Shown here: positions 47,908 through 56,588 of the stretch, piece after piece
How positions within the stretch are numbered: position 1 is the stretch's first letter
Layout: the number at the start of each line of letters is the position of its first letter
Source: Candidatus Bipolaricaulota bacterium
Lineage (GTDB): Bacteria; Bipolaricaulota; Bipolaricaulia; Bipolaricaulales; Bipolaricaulaceae
Length of the DNA stretch: 64,000 nt
Assembly: GCA_014360985.1 (NCBI GenBank)
Contig: JACIWK010000008.1
Span: forward strand, 28,704-92,703
Direction: 5' to 3'
The notes under the pieces: generated by a model
What the model was told of the DNA's origin: nothing
The model's input: the letters and a program-made list of their open reading frames with translations, nothing else
Database searches by the model: none
Program-made: the position numbers and the translations under genes

Positions 47908-48117
47908 ATGGGACAGGTCGGAGATAAGCTCAGGGAGTATAGGTTGCGTCACGGTCTCAGCAAGCGCATCCTCGCCTCGCAGATCGGCGTCTCTGCCCCG
48001 ACGCTGGTGCGCTGGGAGGAGGGGACAGCCGTGCCCACCGACTACAACCTCTACCGGATCGAGAGGCTCCTCGCCGGGTCGCCTCCGGCCGCCCCTCCCC
48101 GGACGGGGTGCTCATGA
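47908..48117 (+). CDS. XRE-family helix-turn-helix protein
   Basis: A 69-residue DNA-binding protein with one HTH: REYRLRHGLSKRILASQIGV, then SAPTLVRWEEGTAVPTDYNL. Its stop overlaps the smc start (ATGA). A promoter-overlapping inverted repeat lies just upstream, which suggests autoregulation of the condensin operon. Its ATG follows GGGAGGCGGA. It is short but typical for minimal XRE proteins. Confidence 0.85.
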   Translation: MGQVGDKLREYRLRHGLSKRILASQIGVSAPTLVRWEEGTAVPTDYNLYRIERLLAGSPPAAPPRTGCS

Positions 48118-50582
48118 CCTCCCTGCGCCGCCTCACCATCCACGGGTTCAAGTCGTTCCGGCGCCGGGTGACGCTCGAGTTCTACCCCGGGTTCACGGCC
48201 ATCATCGGCGAGAACGGGACCGGGAAGTCGAACCTCCTCGACGCGCTCACGTTCGTGATGGGGCGTCGTTCCCGGTCGCTGCGTGCCGAACGGATCGAGC
48301 ATCTCCTCCATACCCCGGCGCAGGGGGATCCGGTGGAGGAGGCGGAGGTGACCCTGGCCCTCGACAATCGAGCGGGGACGTTTCAGGAGCTGGTCCCCGA
48401 CGCGGAGGACGAGGTGCACCTCTCGCGGCGCATCACGCGCAGCGCCTCCACCTACCGTATCCAAGGGCGCGTCGCCGCCGCCCGCGACGTGGAAGCCCTC
48501 CTTGCCCTCGCCGGGATCGAGCGGGATGGGTACCACATCGTGGAGCAGGGGATGGTGATCGACGTCCTGGAGAGGTCCCCCCGGGAACGGCGCGAGATCC
48601 TCGATGAGGCGGCGGGGATCGCCGCCTACGAGGAGCGGAAGGCGCGGGCGATTGGGGAGCTGGGGGAGGTCAAGGAGCGGCTGAACGCGAGCCGGATCCT
48701 CCTCGCGGAGCGGCGGCAGAGGCTGGCCGTCCTGTACCGGGAGCGGGAGGCGGCCCTGGAGTACCAGGCGCTCTCCGCGGAGCGGGAGCGGATCGCAGCC
48801 ACGCTCGCTTGGCGTCGATTCCAGAGCCGGAAGGTAGCCCTGGACAAGGCCCACGCCCAGGCGGCGCGCCTCCGGGACGCGGTGGAGGAGCTGGCGGCCG
48901 AAGTCGACCGCCTGGACCGGGAAATCGAGATCCGCGAGCGCAACAGCGGGGAGCGCTCCGCCGGAGACGACGGACTTGCGGATCTCGTTCGGAGTGTAGA
49001 ACGGCTCCGCGGGATGCTTGCGACGAAGGAAGCCGAGGCCCGCCTCACCGAACGGGAGATCACGTCGCTCCAGGAGACCATCCGCGACATGCGGGACCTC
49101 GCCTCGCGACAGGACCGCCCGCCGGAGGCGGTGGAGGCGGTGCTGTCCTTGGGCTGGGAGGGAGTGAAGGGGACCTTGGGGCAACTCGTGACCCCGCGGG
49201 AAGGGATGGAAATGGCACTCGCCACGGCGATGGGAGGGCACGCCCACGACCTCGTGGTCGAAACCCGCGACCTCGCGTTGCGGACGGTGCGCCACCTCAA
49301 GGAGCACAAGCTCGGGCGGGCGCGGTTCCTGCCCCTCGATCGGCTCGCCGTCCCTCCCGCGTCCGCCAAGGCCCGCGCCGTGGCGCGGCTGCCAGGGGTC
49401 CTCGGGCTCGCCGCCGATTTCGTGGACTGTCCGAAAGAGGTACGTTCAGCCCTCCTCTACGTCCTGGGAGACACCTTGATCGCGGAGTCCCTGGAGGCGG
49501 TGCGGGATGCCCTCGGGGTGCGGGTCGTGACGTTGGAGGGGGATCTCCTCGAGCGCGGGGGGGCGATCGTCGGCGGGTCCCCAGCGCGCCGGACGGGGGT
49601 GGACCTCGCCCCCCGCCAGGCCCAGCTCCGCTCCCGTCAGGAGGTCCTCGTCCGGTTGCGAACGGAGATGGAGGAGCTGTCAGGGGAGCTGTCCGCGGCC
49701 GAGGCCCTCCTCGCCGAGCGATCGCGAGAGCTTTCCCAGGCCCAGGCCGCGCGGGCGAGCGCGGAGAGCGACCTTCAAGCTCGGCGTGACCGTCGGCGCG
49801 AAGCGTACCGGGAGCTGGAGCGCCTGCGGGCCAACCTCGCCCGCCACGAGCGGGAGGCCGCGGAGATCGAAGGCGAGTTGGGAGCGATGGGTGAAATTGC
49901 CGAGCCCGATGGCGGCGGCGAGCAGGGATCGCTGGAGGTCCTCCAGGCCCGCCTCCGGCAGGCGGAACGGCGCCAAGCCGAGCTGGGGACGGTCAACCTG
50001 CGGGCGATCACCGACTACGACGCTTTCCTCGCCGAGTTTCAGGACCTGAAGGACCGCGTCGCGACCCTGGAGGCGGAGAAGCACGAGATCGAGCGGTTCA
50101 TCGGGGAGATCGAAGCGAAGAAAAAGGAAAAATTCCTCGTTACGATGGAGACCGTATCCGGCGAGCTAAATAGGCTCTTTCAAGTCCTGTTTAGGGGAGG
50201 GCAGGCGCGGCTGGCCCTCGCCGAACCGGGCAACATCGCGTCCGGGCTCCTCATCGAGGCTCGCCCGCCAGGGAAGGAGCCACGGCTGCTGGACGCCCTG
50301 TCCGGGGGGGAGAAGACCCTCGTCGCAATCGCGTTCGTGTTGGCGTTGGCGGCAGGGAAACCCGCACCGTTCTACTTCCTTGACGAGGTGGACGCGGCCC
50401 TCGATCGCGCCAACTCCGAACGACTGGCACGTCTTCTGCGGGAGTTCGCGCGCGGGGCGCAGGTGATCGTGATCTCCCACAACGAGGAGGTCGTCCGGTA
50501 CGCGGATCGGGTGTATGGAGTCCTCCTGCGGGATGGATCCTCCGAGGTGTTGGGGATGGAGTTAGAGCATGCCCGAACTTGA
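48114..50582 (+). CDS. smc: Chromosome segregation ATPase SMC, short-armed
   Basis: An 822-residue SMC of the condensin complex. The N-terminal head has GFKSF and Walker A IIGENGTGKSN (about 31-40). The hinge is about 345-480 (GVKGTLGQLV, GGAIVGG). The C-terminal head holds GTVNLRAI, signature LSGGEKTLV (about 729) and Walker B FYFLDEVDAALD. Both coiled-coil arms are about 140-180 residues, roughly half the length in the usual SMC of about 1180 residues. The ATG at 48114 overlaps the XRE stop. scpA begins inside its end, so the three condensin genes are coupled. Confidence 0.93.
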   Translation: MTSLRRLTIHGFKSFRRRVTLEFYPGFTAIIGENGTGKSNLLDALTFVMGRRSRSLRAERIEHLLHTPAQGDPVEEAEVTLALDNRAGTFQELVPDAEDEVHLSRRITRSASTYRIQGRVAAARDVEALLALAGIERDGYHIVEQGMVIDVLERSPRERREILDEAAGIAAYEERKARAIGELGEVKERLNASRILLAERRQRLAVLYREREAALEYQALSAERERIAATLAWRRFQSRKVALDKAHAQAARLRDAVEELAAEVDRLDREIEIRERNSGERSAGDDGLADLVRSVERLRGMLATKEAEARLTEREITSLQETIRDMRDLASRQDRPPEAVEAVLSLGWEGVKGTLGQLVTPREGMEMALATAMGGHAHDLVVETRDLALRTVRHLKEHKLGRARFLPLDRLAVPPASAKARAVARLPGVLGLAADFVDCPKEVRSALLYVLGDTLIAESLEAVRDALGVRVVTLEGDLLERGGAIVGGSPARRTGVDLAPRQAQLRSRQEVLVRLRTEMEELSGELSAAEALLAERSRELSQAQAARASAESDLQARRDRRREAYRELERLRANLARHEREAAEIEGELGAMGEIAEPDGGGEQGSLEVLQARLRQAERRQAELGTVNLRAITDYDAFLAEFQDLKDRVATLEAEKHEIERFIGEIEAKKKEKFLVTMETVSGELNRLFQVLFRGGQARLALAEPGNIASGLLIEARPPGKEPRLLDALSGGEKTLVAIAFVLALAAGKPAPFYFLDEVDAALDRANSERLARLLREFARGAQVIVISHNEEVVRYADRVYGVLLRDGSSEVLGMELEHART

Positions 50583-51267
50583 GCTTTTCGACCCCCGCTC
50601 GTTCACCAAGGCCGACTGGGAGAGCCTGTTCCGCAGCCTGACTGCGGACCTCGATCCGTGGGCGTTCGACCTCGTGGAGCTCGTCGGTCGGTTCCGTGCC
50701 TACGTCGCGGGGCGGGACATCGAGTTCACCGTCCCGGGCCGGATGGTGCTCGCCAGCTCGGTCCTCCTGCGGATGAAGTCGGACTGGGTGAGGGACGGGG
50801 GCGTCCCCCCCACGGTGGAGGAGGCGGCCGAGGAGCTGGCGGCAGAGCTCGCGGCGGAGGAGGCGCCGGTGTACATCGCGCCTGAGCTGCGGCTCCCGGT
50901 GCGGCGGATCCCCCGGGGCCGGGTCACGGTGGGGGACCTCAGCCGCGCGCTACGGGCCGCCCTCGCTGCCGAACGACGCAGAGAAGCAGCGGACGCGGAC
51001 CTCTCCCCCGAGGACCTCGGGTTCGCGGTGGAGGAGGAGCCGTTCACCTGCCGGGTGCAGCGGCTCCTCAAGCGGTTGCTGACGCTGGTGAACGGGAGAC
51101 GGGTGGTCCCGTTCCAGGCGGTGGCGGGAGGGGATCCCCGCGACAAGGTGGCCCGGCTGATGGAGCTCCTCCATCTCGACGCGGAAGGGAAGGTGCGCCT
51201 GTTCCAGGAGGAGTTCCTCGGGGAGATCCTCGTCGAGGTCCCGGATGGAAGCCAAGGCCCTCGTTGA
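50569..51267 (+). CDS. scpA: Segregation and condensation protein ScpA
   Basis: A 232-residue kleisin-type protein that bridges the SMC heads. The N-terminal helical part matches ScpA (DPWAFDLVELVGRFRAYVAG, VLASSVLLRMKSDWV) and the C-terminus carries the winged helix (DKVARLMELLHLDAEGKVRL, FQEEFLGEI). It overlaps smc by 14 bases and scpB by 23 bases. Confidence 0.88.
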   Translation: MPELELFDPRSFTKADWESLFRSLTADLDPWAFDLVELVGRFRAYVAGRDIEFTVPGRMVLASSVLLRMKSDWVRDGGVPPTVEEAAEELAAELAAEEAPVYIAPELRLPVRRIPRGRVTVGDLSRALRAALAAERRREAADADLSPEDLGFAVEEEPFTCRVQRLLKRLLTLVNGRRVVPFQAVAGGDPRDKVARLMELLHLDAEGKVRLFQEEFLGEILVEVPDGSQGPR

Positions 51268-51733
51268 AGCGGCCCTGTTCGTGGCAGACCGCCCCCTCTC
51301 GTTGGCCCGGCTGGCGAAGACGCTCGGCCTCTCCGAGGAGGCGGTAGGGCGGCTGATCCAAGTGCTGGCCGATGAGTGCGCCGCCCCTGATCGGGGGGTG
51401 GAGCTCGTCCAGGAGGGGGGCGGGTACGTGCTGCGGGTGAAGGGCGACCTCGCTTCTGCTGTCCGGCCCCTTGCTCCCCACCAAGACATCCCCGAGCCGA
51501 CCCTGCGCACGCTGGCCGTGATCGCCTACCACGCGCCGGTCCGGCAGGCCGAGGTGGTGAAGATGCGGGGGCAGCGCGCCTACGGCCACATCGGCGATCT
51601 CGTCGCCCGCGGGTTCGTCGCCGCCGAGGCCAAGGGTCCGACGAAGGTCCTCACCGTGACCCCGGCCTTGCTCGCCTACTTCGGCGTGTCGTCCCTGGAG
51701 GAGCTGCGGGCCCAACTCGGCCCGATTGGTTGA
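51245..51733 (+). CDS. scpB: Segregation and condensation protein ScpB
   Basis: A 162-residue ScpB with tandem winged helices: ALVEAALFVADRPLSLARLA, then VELVQEGGGYVLRVKGDL, EPTLRTLAVIAYHAPVRQAE and KMRGQRAYGHIGDLVARGFV. It binds ScpA to regulate the SMC complex. The start lies inside the end of scpA. Confidence 0.92.
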   Translation: MEAKALVEAALFVADRPLSLARLAKTLGLSEEAVGRLIQVLADECAAPDRGVELVQEGGGYVLRVKGDLASAVRPLAPHQDIPEPTLRTLAVIAYHAPVRQAEVVKMRGQRAYGHIGDLVARGFVAAEAKGPTKVLTVTPALLAYFGVSSLEELRAQLGPIG

Positions 51734-51801
51734 CGGCCCCCAGCGGAAGGGATAGCATTCCCCCTGGATTTCTCCGTGAGGCCTAGGAGGTGGAGATCCC
51801 C

Positions 51802-52236
51802 TTGGAGCAAGTAGCAGAAGAGACGCGCCGTGGCACCCTCGCCGTCCACGGTGTGGGCAGGCGGAAGGAGGCCGTAGCTCGGGTGTACGTGAGGGAAGGC
51901 GACGGCAAGATCCTCGTCAACGGCCGCCCCGCCGAGGTTTACTTCGCGGCGTTCGCGTTCGGCACGGAGCACCTCAACCGACATCTCCTCTCCCCGTTCT
52001 ACGCGACAGGGACGATCGGGCGGTACACGGTGCGCGCCCGGGTGGAGGGAGGGGGGCCGACCGGGCAGATGGAGGCCGTCCGCCTCGGAATCGCCCGAGC
52101 CCTCGTCGAGATGACCCCCGAGTTCAGGAAGCCCCTGCGCGATGCGGGACTCCTCACCCGCGACTCCCGCGCCGTCGAGCGCAAGAAGTACGGGCATCGC
52201 AAGGCGCGGAAAAAAGAGCAGTACTCCAAGCGGTGA
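51802..52236 (+). CDS. rpsI: 30S ribosomal protein S9
   Basis: About 144 residues: [20 protein letters not shown] near the N-terminus and the tail [18 protein letters not shown], whose C-terminal Ser-Lys-Arg contacts the P-site tRNA. The TTG at 51802 is preferred because GGAGG at 51786-51790 is 10-11 bases upstream; a GTG at 51790 would overlap that site. In most bacteria rplM (L13) precedes rpsI; here scpB does. rpmE follows after 4 bases. Confidence 0.9.
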   Translation: MEQVAEETRRGTLAVHGVGRRKEAVARVYVREGDGKILVNGRPAEVYFAAFAFGTEHLNRHLLSPFYATGTIGRYTVRARVEGGGPTGQMEAVRLGIARALVEMTPEFRKPLRDAGLLTRDSRAVERKKYGHRKARKKEQYSKR

Positions 52237-52240
52237 TGCG

Positions 52241-52504
52241 ATGAAACAGGGAATTCATCCCGAAGTCCATCCGGCTGTCATCCATTGCAGCTGCGGGGCC
52301 ACGTTCGAGACCTTGTCCACCAAGAAGGAGCTGCGGGTGGATGTGTGCTCTCAGTGTCACCCCTTCTTCACCGGCGAGACGCGCCTCGTGGACGCCGAGG
52401 GCCGGGTGGAGCGGTTCGCCCGCAAGTACGGGAACTGGCAGGAGGCGGCCAAGAAGCCGCCTGAAGAGAAGCAACCTTCACGCAGGACCAAGAAGCGCCC
52501 GTAA
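52241..52504 (+). CDS. rpmE: 50S ribosomal protein L31, zinc-binding type, with a C-terminal extension
   Basis: An 87-residue L31 with the zinc-binding cysteines [17 protein letters not shown] and [12 protein letters not shown], so the C+ form. L31 joins the two ribosomal subunits. The last 15 or so residues ([17 protein letters not shown]) are an unusual basic tail. The start is 4 bases after rpsI and its last base is the first of the following DUF1385 gene. Confidence 0.92.
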   Translation: MKQGIHPEVHPAVIHCSCGATFETLSTKKELRVDVCSQCHPFFTGETRLVDAEGRVERFARKYGNWQEAAKKPPEEKQPSRRTKKRP

Positions 52505-53370
52505 TGCCGATCGGGGGGCAAGCGGTCATCGAGGGGGTGATGCTTCACGATGGCCGGCGGGTGGTGATGGCCGTGCGCACCCCTGAGGGGGAGATCGCGG
52601 TGGAACCCATTCCTGCGACGCTCACTGCCCCGCGCCTGGAGGCCACCCCGTTCGTGCGTGGTCCGATCAAGCTCGTGCAAATGCTGGCCCTGGGTTGGGC
52701 TGCCCTTCGGCGATCGGCCGAGCTTGCCTATCCCCAGCAGGCTCCGGCTTCGCGCTGGGAGCTGCCGGTGACGATTCTGCTCGTGGTGGTGTTCATCGTG
52801 GGAGGATTCATGCTCCTCCCCGCCTTCCTCACTGGCCTCACTGGGATCGGAAACCGGATGCTGTTCAGCATCGTTGAAGGTGGCCTCCGCGTGCTGTTCT
52901 TTCTCTCCTACCTGGCGGGGATCTCCCTCCTCACCGACATCCGGCGGGTGTTTCAGTACCACGGAGCGGAACACAAGATCGTCCACGCTTATGAGGGAGG
53001 GGAAGCGTCGGTGTTGGAAGCTCGCCGGAAGAGCCCAGTTCATGCGCGTTGCGGGACGAGCTTCTTGCTCCTGTTCGTCGTGGTGGCGATCCTCGCCTTC
53101 TCCCTGCTCCCCACCTCCAACGTGTGGATCCGTCTTGGGGGGAGGCTCCTCCTCCTCCCGGTCGTAGCCGCCTTCACCTACGAGATCCTCCGGTTCGGGT
53201 CGCGGCACCCGCAGGCGTGGTGGCTCCGGCCGCTCCTCGTCCCCGGCCTTCTCCTCCAACGGTTCACGACGCGGGAGCCGACCGACGACCAGCTCGAGGT
53301 CGCCCTCGCCGCCCTACGCTATCTGACGACGGAGGAAAGCGCGCGCAGTTCCTCCACCACCGGCCAGTAA
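52504..53370 (+). CDS. DUF1385 membrane protein (YqhQ-like)
   Basis: A 288-residue member of the DUF1385 family, with PIGGQAVIEGVMLHDGRRVV at the N-terminus, about four membrane segments, and the conserved FQYHGAEHKIVHAYE and RCGTSFLLL. The function is unknown; a member of the family is B. subtilis YqhQ, and the gene commonly follows rpmE, as here. Its end overlaps the convergent PHP gene by 52 bases. Confidence 0.9.
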   Translation: MPIGGQAVIEGVMLHDGRRVVMAVRTPEGEIAVEPIPATLTAPRLEATPFVRGPIKLVQMLALGWAALRRSAELAYPQQAPASRWELPVTILLVVVFIVGGFMLLPAFLTGLTGIGNRMLFSIVEGGLRVLFFLSYLAGISLLTDIRRVFQYHGAEHKIVHAYEGGEASVLEARRKSPVHARCGTSFLLLFVVVAILAFSLLPTSNVWIRLGGRLLLLPVVAAFTYEILRFGSRHPQAWWLRPLLVPGLLLQRFTTREPTDDQLEVALAALRYLTTEESARSSSTTGQ

Positions 53371-54170
53371 GGGACACGCACCGAGCCCAGGGAATCCTTC
53401 ACCGACCCCGGCCCATGGTCATCGGATCCGCCAGAGGGCAAGAGGCCCAGCTCGGCGACGAGAGCCTCGATCTCGCGAGGGTCCACGTGGAGGGGTTGGC
53501 GCGAGCTTGCGTAGGGATAGTGGACCTCAACCGCGGCCAGACCCTCCCCCGCCAGCTTGCGGAGGGTCGCCTCCCAGTCCGGGAAGGAGAGGAAGCACGG
53601 ATGAGCGAGCGACGCCACCCCGCCCGCGGATCGGATCGCGGCGATGACCTGGCGGCTCGCGGGGCGGGGGAGGGGCACGTAGCACGGCGCTCCGCGGGCC
53701 AAGTACCGCTGGAACGCGTCCTCGTAGTTTCTGGCGAAGCCGCGGTGGACGAGAACAGCGGCCAGGTGAGGACGGCCCACCGACCCGGCCGCATCGGCCA
53801 CCACCTCCGAGAACGCGATCGGTTCCCCCAGCATCTCCTGGCAGCGGCTGACCATCGCCTCCATCCGCCGCTGGCGCGCCTCGGCCATCCACCGAAACAG
53901 CTCCCCGAGAGCAGGATGGCGCGGGGCTAGGAAGTAGCCCAGGATCTCTCCCCGCTCTCCTTCGATGTCGGCTTTGAGCTCAACCCCGCAGATCACCTCC
54001 ATTCCCTCGATCTCGGCCACCGGGGAGAGAAGTTCCGGGCCGATCGTGTCGTGGTCGGTGATCGCGATCGCCGCGAGCCCCGCTTCCTGTGCCCGCCGCA
54101 CCGTCCCCACCACGTCGAGGGTGCCGTCCGACCACCGCGTATGGAGGTGAAGGTCAGCCCAGCGATCCAT
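53319..54170 (-). CDS. PHP-domain phosphoesterase (RNase AM / nucleoside bisphosphate phosphatase-like)
   Basis: A 283-residue PHP-domain protein with metal-binding motifs DLHLHTRWSDGT, AITDHDT, CGVELKAD, LAHPCFLSFP and SGGSDDHG. This matches the YciV/RNase AM group, which trims 5-prime ends of RNA or hydrolyses 3-prime,5-prime-bisphosphates. The ATG at 54170 was chosen because the conserved DRWADLHLHT begins there. It overlaps nusB by 17 bases. Confidence 0.87.
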   Translation of the reverse strand: MDRWADLHLHTRWSDGTLDVVGTVRRAQEAGLAAIAITDHDTIGPELLSPVAEIEGMEVICGVELKADIEGERGEILGYFLAPRHPALGELFRWMAEARQRRMEAMVSRCQEMLGEPIAFSEVVADAAGSVGRPHLAAVLVHRGFARNYEDAFQRYLARGAPCYVPLPRPASRQVIAAIRSAGGVASLAHPCFLSFPDWEATLRKLAGEGLAAVEVHYPYASSRQPLHVDPREIEALVAELGLLPSGGSDDHGPGSVKDSLGSVRVPYWPVVEELRALSSVVR

Positions 54171-54552
54171 CCGTATCGCGCCCTTTCCAGACCCGATCAA
54201 GGATTCCGTTGATCACAGCCGGGGCCTGTTCCGTCCCGTACGCCTTGGCCAACTCCACGGCCTCGTTGATGACCGCTTCCGGAGGAGTCGCGGTGTAGAG
54301 GAGTTCGTACAGGGCAAGCCGCAGGATGTTGCGGTCCACCACCGGGAGCCGATCCACCCCCCACCCCAACGCCCGGCGGTCGATGATCCGGTCGATCTCC
54401 TCCTTATGGTCGTGCACTCCAGCGACGAGGAGGCGCGCGAACGCCTGTTCCTCCTCGTCCAGCGCCTCATTGAGGGGATCATCGGGCAGCGCGGGAAGGT
54501 ACTCGTGACGGTACAGGGAACGCAGAACCGCCTCGCGGGCCCGCCGCCGCAC
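54154..54552 (-). CDS. nusB: Transcription antitermination factor NusB
   Basis: A 132-residue all-helical NusB: RRRAREAVLRSLYRHEYLPA, FARLLVAGVHDHKEEIDRII, DRNILRLALYELLYTATPPE and INEAVELAKAYGTEQAPAVI, NGILDRV. It works with NusE on boxA RNA in rRNA transcription. The GTG at 54552 fits the family length, lies 1 base after the preceding gene stop, and is preferred to earlier starts. Confidence 0.92.
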   Translation of the reverse strand: MRRRAREAVLRSLYRHEYLPALPDDPLNEALDEEEQAFARLLVAGVHDHKEEIDRIIDRRALGWGVDRLPVVDRNILRLALYELLYTATPPEAVINEAVELAKAYGTEQAPAVINGILDRVWKGRDTDGSLG

Positions 54553-54553
54553 G

Positions 54554-55075
54554 CTAAGGGCGGTCGGGCCGCGCCGCACCCAGCACGGCGATCTGCACCT
54601 CGGGGACGTCGAGTCCGGTCTTTCCCGAGATCTCCTGAGCGAGCAAGCCCTGGAGGCGCTCGGCGAGGGCTGGGATCTCCTCCCCAGGTGGCAGGTGGAG
54701 CGATACGTGGAGGGCGAGTCCCTCCTCCCTCGGCCGAACGCGGACCCGGAATCGGTGAAGGCCAAGCTCTTCCCGGAGGAGGACCCCCGCCATCTCCCGC
54801 ACCGTGTCCGGGGTGATGAGGATCATCCCTTTGGGCCCTGGCTTCTGCAGGGCGCGCCGCACCGTAAGGCGGCTGCGGGAGAGCCGCGCGAACACGGCCG
54901 CTGCCCAGACGAGGGCAACGGCCCAGATGCCGACAAGGATGCGCAGCGCGATTGCTGGGACCGACGCGATCCCCGGGATCGCCACCTCCGGTTGGCCCCA
55001 CACCAGCGCCGCGACCATCGCCGCCCCAGCGAGGATGAGGAAGAAAGCGCCGACCGCGAACAGGTAACCGCTCAC
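54554..55075 (-). CDS. amaP: Alkaline-shock membrane anchor AmaP-like protein
   Basis: A 173-residue protein with two N-terminal membrane segments (YLFAVGAFFLILAGAAMVAA and IALRILVGIWAVALVWAAAV) and a soluble part with the Asp23-like strand pattern (FRVRVRPREEGLALHVSLHL). AmaP-type proteins recruit Asp23 to the membrane in Gram-positive bacteria. Two Asp23-like genes follow upstream in the same operon and overlap by 4 bases. Confidence 0.75.
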   Translation of the reverse strand: MSGYLFAVGAFFLILAGAAMVAALVWGQPEVAIPGIASVPAIALRILVGIWAVALVWAAAVFARLSRSRLTVRRALQKPGPKGMILITPDTVREMAGVLLREELGLHRFRVRVRPREEGLALHVSLHLPPGEEIPALAERLQGLLAQEISGKTGLDVPEVQIAVLGAARPDRP

Positions 55076-55449
55076 GGCTGCTTCTCCCGCTGGTGTCCCT
55101 CCTCCGGGAACACCACCCGCACCACTTCCACGTTCACCTCGTCCACGGAAAGGGCGGTCATCTTCTCCACCTCGGCCTTGATCTTCGTCTGGAGCTCCTG
55201 CGCCACCTCTTGGACGGCATGCCCGTACACCACACCCACTTTGAGGCCCAGCTTCACTCGGTCCTCGGACAGCTCGACCTCGACCAGCCGCCGCACCGCC
55301 TCCCCGCGGGGCATCGTCCCCCCCTTGGGGGGGGCGACCCCGGCCACTTCGGTCGCGGCGAGGCCAGCGATCGTGGCAATGACATCCCGGGAGATGGAGA
55401 TCTTGCCATCCTCCGGGGTGGCTCCAATCAATCCCTCATCCTTCGGCAT
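55072..55449 (-). CDS. Asp23/Gls24-family protein, first copy
   Basis: A 125-residue Asp23 domain protein: GKISISRDVIATIAGLAATE, VAGVAPPKGG, VKLGLKVGVVYGHAVQEVAQ and a closing VDEVNVEVVRVVFPEE. Such proteins are often envelope-stress related and associate with AmaP. It overlaps both neighbours by 4 to 14 bases. Confidence 0.88.
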   Translation of the reverse strand: MPKDEGLIGATPEDGKISISRDVIATIAGLAATEVAGVAPPKGGTMPRGEAVRRLVEVELSEDRVKLGLKVGVVYGHAVQEVAQELQTKIKAEVEKMTALSVDEVNVEVVRVVFPEEGHQREKQP

Positions 55450-55828
55450 CTTCTCCCCTCTCGTCGAGCATCAGAACCTCTGCGGGGGGGATCACGTGGC
55501 GAACGTCCACATCCACCCGCCCCACCGTGGCCCCCACCACCCCTTCCAGTTCCTCTCGCACCCGCCGTTGGACAGCGCGTGCGACACTGTGCACCGAATA
55601 CCCGAGCACGACCGCGATGCGCAGTTCCACATCGACCCTGTCACCGCGAACCGTTATCTGCACTGCATCTTCTCCTCCGGAAAGGATGCCGATGATCCCT
55701 CCTCCCCCTCGGAGCGGCCGCACCCCCTCCACCCCCTCCATGGCCCGGGCGGCGATGGAGGTCAGCACCTCCTGGCGCACTGCCACGAGACCAAGGGGTT
55801 GAGGGGTCTCCCACCGTTGCTCCGCCAT
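55436..55828 (-). CDS. Asp23/Gls24-family protein, second copy
   Basis: A 130-residue paralogue of the previous gene: GLVAVRQEVLTSIAARAMEG, VEGVRPLRGG, VDVELRIAVVLGYSVHSVAR and VGRVDVDVRHVIPPAE. It lies directly downstream of efp (stop to start without a gap) and overlaps the first copy by 14 bases, so the two may form a heteromeric complex. Confidence 0.88.
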   Translation of the reverse strand: MAEQRWETPQPLGLVAVRQEVLTSIAARAMEGVEGVRPLRGGGGIIGILSGGEDAVQITVRGDRVDVELRIAVVLGYSVHSVARAVQRRVREELEGVVGATVGRVDVDVRHVIPPAEVLMLDERGEDAEG

Positions 55829-56392
55829 CTAGCTCACCCGCTCCACATAGGAGCCTGTGCGCGTGTCCACACGGATCACCTCTCCCGTTGTCACGAACAG
55901 GGGAACCTTCACCACGAGCCCTGTCTCAAGCGTCGCCGGCTTCTCCCCGCCCGTGGCCGTGTCCCCACGAATCCCAGGTGGCGTCTCCACCACCCGCAAG
56001 TCCACGAAGTTCGGGGGAATGACCTTGACCATCCGGTCCTGGTAGAAAAGGCCTGTGCAATCGAGGCCCTCGACGAGATACCCCCGCAACGGTTCCACCT
56101 GTTCGGTGGTGAGTTCGTGCTGCTCGAACGTCTCCTTGTCCATGAACGTGTACTTCCCACCCGCGTGGTAGAGATACTGCAGCATCCGTGTCTCCAGATA
56201 CGCGGTCTCCAGGTTGTCCGAATCCTTGAGCGTCTTGGAGATGACGCGGCCGGTGCGAAGGTCCTTCATCTTCGCCCGCACAAACGCCCCCCCCCGCCCG
56301 AGCTTGACGTGCTCGAACTCCGTCACCTCGTAGAGGTCGCTATCGAAGACGAGGGTCATCCCTCGTGAGATCTCGCCGATCGAAATCCCCAT
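55829..56392 (-). CDS. efp: Elongation factor P
   Basis: A 187-residue EF-P with the three beta-barrel domains: GISIGEISRGMTLVFDSDLY, FEHVKLGRGGAFVRAKMKDL, DLRVVETPPGIRGDTATGGE and VPLFVTTGEVIRVDTRTGSY. It rescues ribosomes stalled on proline stretches. The loop tip reads KLGRGGAF with Arg33 where E. coli has Lys34, as in Thermus. The ATG at 56392 follows AGGAGGCAGTG. Confidence 0.95.
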   Translation of the reverse strand: MGISIGEISRGMTLVFDSDLYEVTEFEHVKLGRGGAFVRAKMKDLRTGRVISKTLKDSDNLETAYLETRMLQYLYHAGGKYTFMDKETFEQHELTTEQVEPLRGYLVEGLDCTGLFYQDRMVKVIPPNFVDLRVVETPPGIRGDTATGGEKPATLETGLVVKVPLFVTTGEVIRVDTRTGSYVERVS

Positions 56393-56588
56393 CACTGCCT
56401 CCTCAGACCCACCATTTATACCACTCTCTTCCCGAGAGCACAACCAGCCTGCTCGGAGAAGGAAGGTCCGGGCATCGCGGGGACGTGGGGCCCCCGGGAG
56501 CGGGCCCGCATCGGCGTGGGTGCCGTGGAACCGTCCTTCCGCGGCGAGCCAACCGCGAGGCTGGCCCCAGGGAAAGGCGGTGGTCGGC

